Shown here in pieces: positions 61,557 through 64,000 of a stretch of DNA of 64,000 nucleotides. The number at the start of each line of letters is the position of its first letter. Within the stretch, counting starts at the first letter, position 1. A program made the translations under genes and the position numbers. Origin of the DNA: an uncultured Acidobacteriaceae bacterium (GTDB lineage Bacteria; Acidobacteriota; Terriglobia; Terriglobales; Acidobacteriaceae); NCBI GenBank assembly GCA_903842065.1, contig CAIMKZ010000098.1, positions 1-64,000 on the forward strand, written 5' to 3'. The notes beneath the pieces were generated by a model. It made no database searches and was not told the DNA's origin. It was given only the letters and a program-made list of their open reading frames with translations.

Positions 61557-62546
61557 CTACTGCTGCTGTTGCTGCTGCATATGCTGGAGGTCGATGCGGA
61601 TGGGGGCGGGCTGCGGAGGCTGCTGAGCGCGCTCGACGAGGACGCTCCAGTCTTCGGGGATAGGCAGCTTGCGATCCAGGGCGGGCGGTTGTGCGCTGCC
61701 GGTGACACGCACGGCGACGTAGAGTTCACTGGCGGTGCTGCCGCGAAAGACTCCGTGGGTTGGGGGAACGTCGGCGTAGTCGCGGCCGACAGCGGTGCGG
61801 ATGTGGCGGTGATGGGCCACGAGGTTGTTGGTGGGATCGAAGCCCACCCAACCGATATCTGGAACGAGCGCCTCAACCCAGGCGTGGGTGGCGTCGGGGG
61901 TGGAGCGGTCGTTGTCGTCGCTGCCGCGGTAGAGATATCCGGAGACATAGCGGGCCGGGATGCGCGCGTGGCGCAGCAGCGCGATCATGGTGTGCGCGAA
62001 GTCCTGGCAGACGCCCTGACGGGACAGGATGGCCTCGTCGATGGGCGAATCGACGCGCGTGGATCGGGGCGAGTAATCGAAGTACTCGAAGAGCCGCCGA
62101 TTCAGCTCGTGCAGAAGCATGAGTGGATCATCGCGGCGTGTGACTTCCATCTTGTTTGCGAGTTCGACGAGGGCCGGGGTTTCGACGGCGAACTGGCTGG
62201 GCAGGAGCATCTCCCAGTAGTCGCCGGTGTCGATGAGGCTGTCGAGCGCGGTCCATGCATCGGGAGAGAGTTGCGCGGGGATATAGGGGAGTTGCTGCTG
62301 CTCGACTACCGATTCGGCGATGATGACGAGCTGATTGTGCTCGCCGGGGATGTCGAAGTGGTGAACGTTGTTGCCGAGGTGGTCGCGATAGGTGAAGACG
62401 CGGCAGCGCGGGCTGACGGAGAGTGTGAAGGAGAGGCAGTGCTGGCTGGAGTCCGAGCGCGGGTTCATGCGCGTCTCCATGATGCTCTCGCTGATAGGCG
62501 TGGAGTAGCGGAAGCGGGTGAGATGGCGGATTGAGTAGAAGTTCAT
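61557..62546 (-). CDS. Transglutaminase-like protein
   Basis: 329 residues from ATG 62546. Starts MNFYSIRHLTRFRYSTPISE, the N-terminal beta domain found in this family. Catalytic triad of the transglutaminase fold: Cys in LSRQGVCQDFAHTMIALLRH, His in DATHAWVEALVPDIGWVGFD, and Asp in the following FDPTNN. The C-terminus has a CAG-coded Gln run (MQQQQQQ). Such proteins occur with an alpha-E protein and a circularly permuted ATP-grasp protein, as here, in a system thought to make or modify peptides. Last gene of the operon. Confidence 0.9.
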   Translation of the reverse strand: MNFYSIRHLTRFRYSTPISESIMETRMNPRSDSSQHCLSFTLSVSPRCRVFTYRDHLGNNVHHFDIPGEHNQLVIIAESVVEQQQLPYIPAQLSPDAWTALDSLIDTGDYWEMLLPSQFAVETPALVELANKMEVTRRDDPLMLLHELNRRLFEYFDYSPRSTRVDSPIDEAILSRQGVCQDFAHTMIALLRHARIPARYVSGYLYRGSDDNDRSTPDATHAWVEALVPDIGWVGFDPTNNLVAHHRHIRTAVGRDYADVPPTHGVFRGSTASELYVAVRVTGSAQPPALDRKLPIPEDWSVLVERAQQPPQPAPIRIDLQHMQQQQQQ

Positions 62547-62552
62547 AATAGA

Positions 62553-62593
62553 GCCAGCGGAGCTAGCGGGGCTAGCGGAGTTAGCGGCGTTAG
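62553..62593. repeat. 9-bp tandem repeat between the transglutaminase and alpha-E genes
   Basis: About 4.5 units of GCTAGCGGA (GCCAGCGGA, GCTAGCGGG, GCTAGCGGA, GTTAGCGGC, GTTAG). The array covers the gap between the two genes and the last codons of the alpha-E gene, so copy number changes could alter spacing. Confidence 0.8.
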
Positions 62594-63552
62594 ACTGCAA
62601 GCGCCGACTGGATGGAATATTGCACGTAGTGGCGGTAGATGAGTTCGTGGATGTGCAGGCACTGCTCTCGAATGGCATGCAGGAAGGCTGCCGGGTCGCC
62701 GTGCAGGACTTCGCGGATCGAGGTAAACCCAAGCATCGCGTGGAGGCGGCCGATGGAAGCGGTGAGTTCGTCGGGCGAACGCCTGCCGCCGGAGCGCTGA
62801 ATTGCGTCAGTCGCTTCATGGGCGCCGTCGATGCAGTAGCGGATAGCATGCGGAAAGTCGCGATTGAGGAGAAGAAACTCGAGGACTCGGTCGGGCGAGA
62901 GGTCGGCGGTGTAGACCTGACAGTAGGCCTCAAACGAAGTGCAGCTGCGCAGCAGCCCCACCAGTTCGAGGTAAGAGTATTCGCTGCGTTCGTCTGCCGA
63001 AGGCTGAAACAACTGCGGCTGATTGACTTCGAGAAGCGTGGCGGTGGCGTAGGCGCGTTCGAGATAGCGGCCCAGGCGGATGAACTGCCATCCCTGTCCG
63101 TGGATCATGGTGGTGTCGGTTGTGCCCTTGAAGAGGTACATGCCGTCTACGATCGAGGCCATCAGTTCGCTGGCATCGGCGCGGAATTGGTCTTGTGCCT
63201 GCGGTGAGTTGATGTGGTGAAAGAGGCGGTTCAGCCTCTGCCACTGCTCGGTGGAGATCTCTTCGCGCACCTGGCGGGCGTTTTCTCGCGCGCCATTCAC
63301 ACAGTAGATGACAGAGGCCGGCTCACTGCTGTCAAAGACCATGTTGTAGGCCATATCTTCGAGCGAGCCGTTCCAGACCATGCCTACCTGCTTGCCGAGG
63401 CCCGCCACCATGCGGAGCCAGCGCGCTTCGAGTTGGTCAGGGCCGGTATCGAGCATGAGGTTCATGGTTACGTCGAGCTGGCGCACGGTGTTTTCGGCGC
63501 GCTCGAGGTAGCGGCTCATCCAGTAGAGGCTGTCGGCGACGCGGGATAGCAT
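62590..63552 (-). CDS. Alpha-E domain protein (DUF403)
   Basis: 320 residues from ATG 63552, where the typical MLSRVADSLYWMSRYLERAE begins. All-helical protein with repeated Arg/Glu motifs (NARQVREEISTEQWQRLNRL; RLGRYLERAYATATLLEV; LEFLLLNRDFPHAIRYCI). The alpha-E family partners circularly permuted ATP-grasp proteins; biochemical role unproven. Operon member; a 32-bp gap separates it from the ATP-grasp gene. Confidence 0.9.
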   Translation of the reverse strand: MLSRVADSLYWMSRYLERAENTVRQLDVTMNLMLDTGPDQLEARWLRMVAGLGKQVGMVWNGSLEDMAYNMVFDSSEPASVIYCVNGARENARQVREEISTEQWQRLNRLFHHINSPQAQDQFRADASELMASIVDGMYLFKGTTDTTMIHGQGWQFIRLGRYLERAYATATLLEVNQPQLFQPSADERSEYSYLELVGLLRSCTSFEAYCQVYTADLSPDRVLEFLLLNRDFPHAIRYCIDGAHEATDAIQRSGGRRSPDELTASIGRLHAMLGFTSIREVLHGDPAAFLHAIREQCLHIHELIYRHYVQYSIQSALAV

Positions 63553-63584
63553 CGTCCGGCTCTCACGCCTGCCAAAGGTCGGGT

Positions 63585-64000
63585 TTAGGAGTCCAGTACC
63601 CATGTATCCTTGCTTCCCCCACCCTGCGAAGAGTTGACTACGAGCGAGCCTCTTTCGAGTGCGACGCGGGTAAGCCCTCCGGGGACGATGTTGATCTTGT
63701 CGCCATAGAGGATGTAGGGCCTCAGGTCGACGTGGCGTGGCTCGAGCTTGTCGCCGATGAAGCATGGAGCGCGGGAGAAGTCGAGCGTGGGCTGGGCGAT
63801 GTAGTTGCGCGGGTTGGCTTCGATGGCTCGGGCAAACTCCTCGCGCTGTTTTGCAGTGGAGTGAGGGCCGATCAACATGCCGTAGCCGCCGCTCTCGCCG
63901 ACTGCCTTGACGACAAGCTTGTCGAGGTTGGCGAGTACGTGCCTGCGTTCTTTGTCTTCGCCGAGCAGGAAGGTCTCGACGTTGTTGAGGATGGGATCTT
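63585..64000 (-). CDS. Circularly permuted ATP-grasp protein, C-terminal part (runs off window)
   Basis: The last 138 residues of a gene that begins beyond the right edge. The frame reads [20 protein letters not shown] at the edge and continues through [57 protein letters not shown] and [20 protein letters not shown]. These are DUF404/DUF407 (CP_ATPgrasp) motifs. The family is predicted to ligate amino acids or peptides using ATP. First visible gene of the three-gene operon. Confidence 0.92.
   Translation of the reverse strand, partial: DPILNNVETFLLGEDKERRHVLANLDKLVVKAVGESGGYGMLIGPHSTAKQREEFARAIEANPRNYIAQPTLDFSRAPCFIGDKLEPRHVDLRPYILYGDKINIVPGGLTRVALERGSLVVNSSQGGGSKDTWVLDS

Noticed and set aside
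1..64000. CRISPR arrays, tRNA and rRNA genes
   Set aside because: The direct repeats found are short uninterrupted tandems without spacers, and no T-loop-like motif was found in a tRNA-like context.

Overview
The window looks like chromosomal DNA of a GC-rich soil Acidobacterium, most likely Acidobacteriaceae (Terriglobia). Evidence: an acidobacterial-type secreted VWFA-related protein, a type II glutamine synthetase, eukaryotic-like Ser/Thr kinase and PP2C phosphatase genes, a GAF-GAF-SpoIIE phosphatase, and many dispersed palindromes ending in GGGGCACCC between genes. The assignment is from protein style and has not been checked by a search. No rRNA, tRNA, CRISPR array, prophage or transposase gene was seen.

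Layout. 0-3 kb: a dodecin gene broken by an in-frame amber codon, a pair of Nif3-like genes of which only one keeps the metal ligands, and a SnoaL-like gene. 3.3-9.3 kb: a KdpE/KdpD-like two-component pair, divergent from an outer-membrane porin and an APC permease; the porin has a long, strongly folding 5' leader. 9.6-13 kb: PP2C phosphatase, Ser/Thr kinase and glutamine synthetase II. 13-17.6 kb: dienelactone hydrolase, threonine aldolase and three uncharacterised exported or membrane proteins. 17.8-26.6 kb: uvrA with a CPBP protease, a GH46-like protein, pyrE, and an HlyD/TolC efflux operon. 26.9-29 kb: ppk1.

29-39 kb is an exopolysaccharide locus: three family-4 glycosyltransferases, a DUF2334 deacetylase-like protein, a MurJ/Wzx-type flippase, an O-antigen ligase/polymerase, and one 836-residue polypeptide that joins a Wzz/GumC-type polysaccharide co-polymerase to a Wza-type export protein. 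This fusion is the most distinctive protein in the window. No tyrosine kinase and no initiating sugar-phosphate transferase are present here.

39-50 kb: a sugar transporter with ribokinase, exported proteins of unknown function, mazG, prepilin peptidase, a TPR protein, a SET-domain protein, a GAF-SpoIIE phosphatase, a minimal TonB protein and hpt. 49.6-56.7 kb: DUF362 protein, CE1-like esterase, DUF1844 protein, YgfZ, an HEXXH metalloprotease and thymidine kinase. 57-59.8 kb: a PAS protein with a degenerate GGDEF domain, translationally overlapped with motA and motB. 59.9-64 kb: a VWFA-related protein and a transglutaminase / alpha-E / circularly permuted ATP-grasp operon that runs off the right edge.

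Three families of dispersed intergenic repeats occur. In the commonest, arm sequences differ between copies yet stay complementary, while the flanks stay constant. Several local tandem repeats (9, 17 and 20 bp) also lie between genes.
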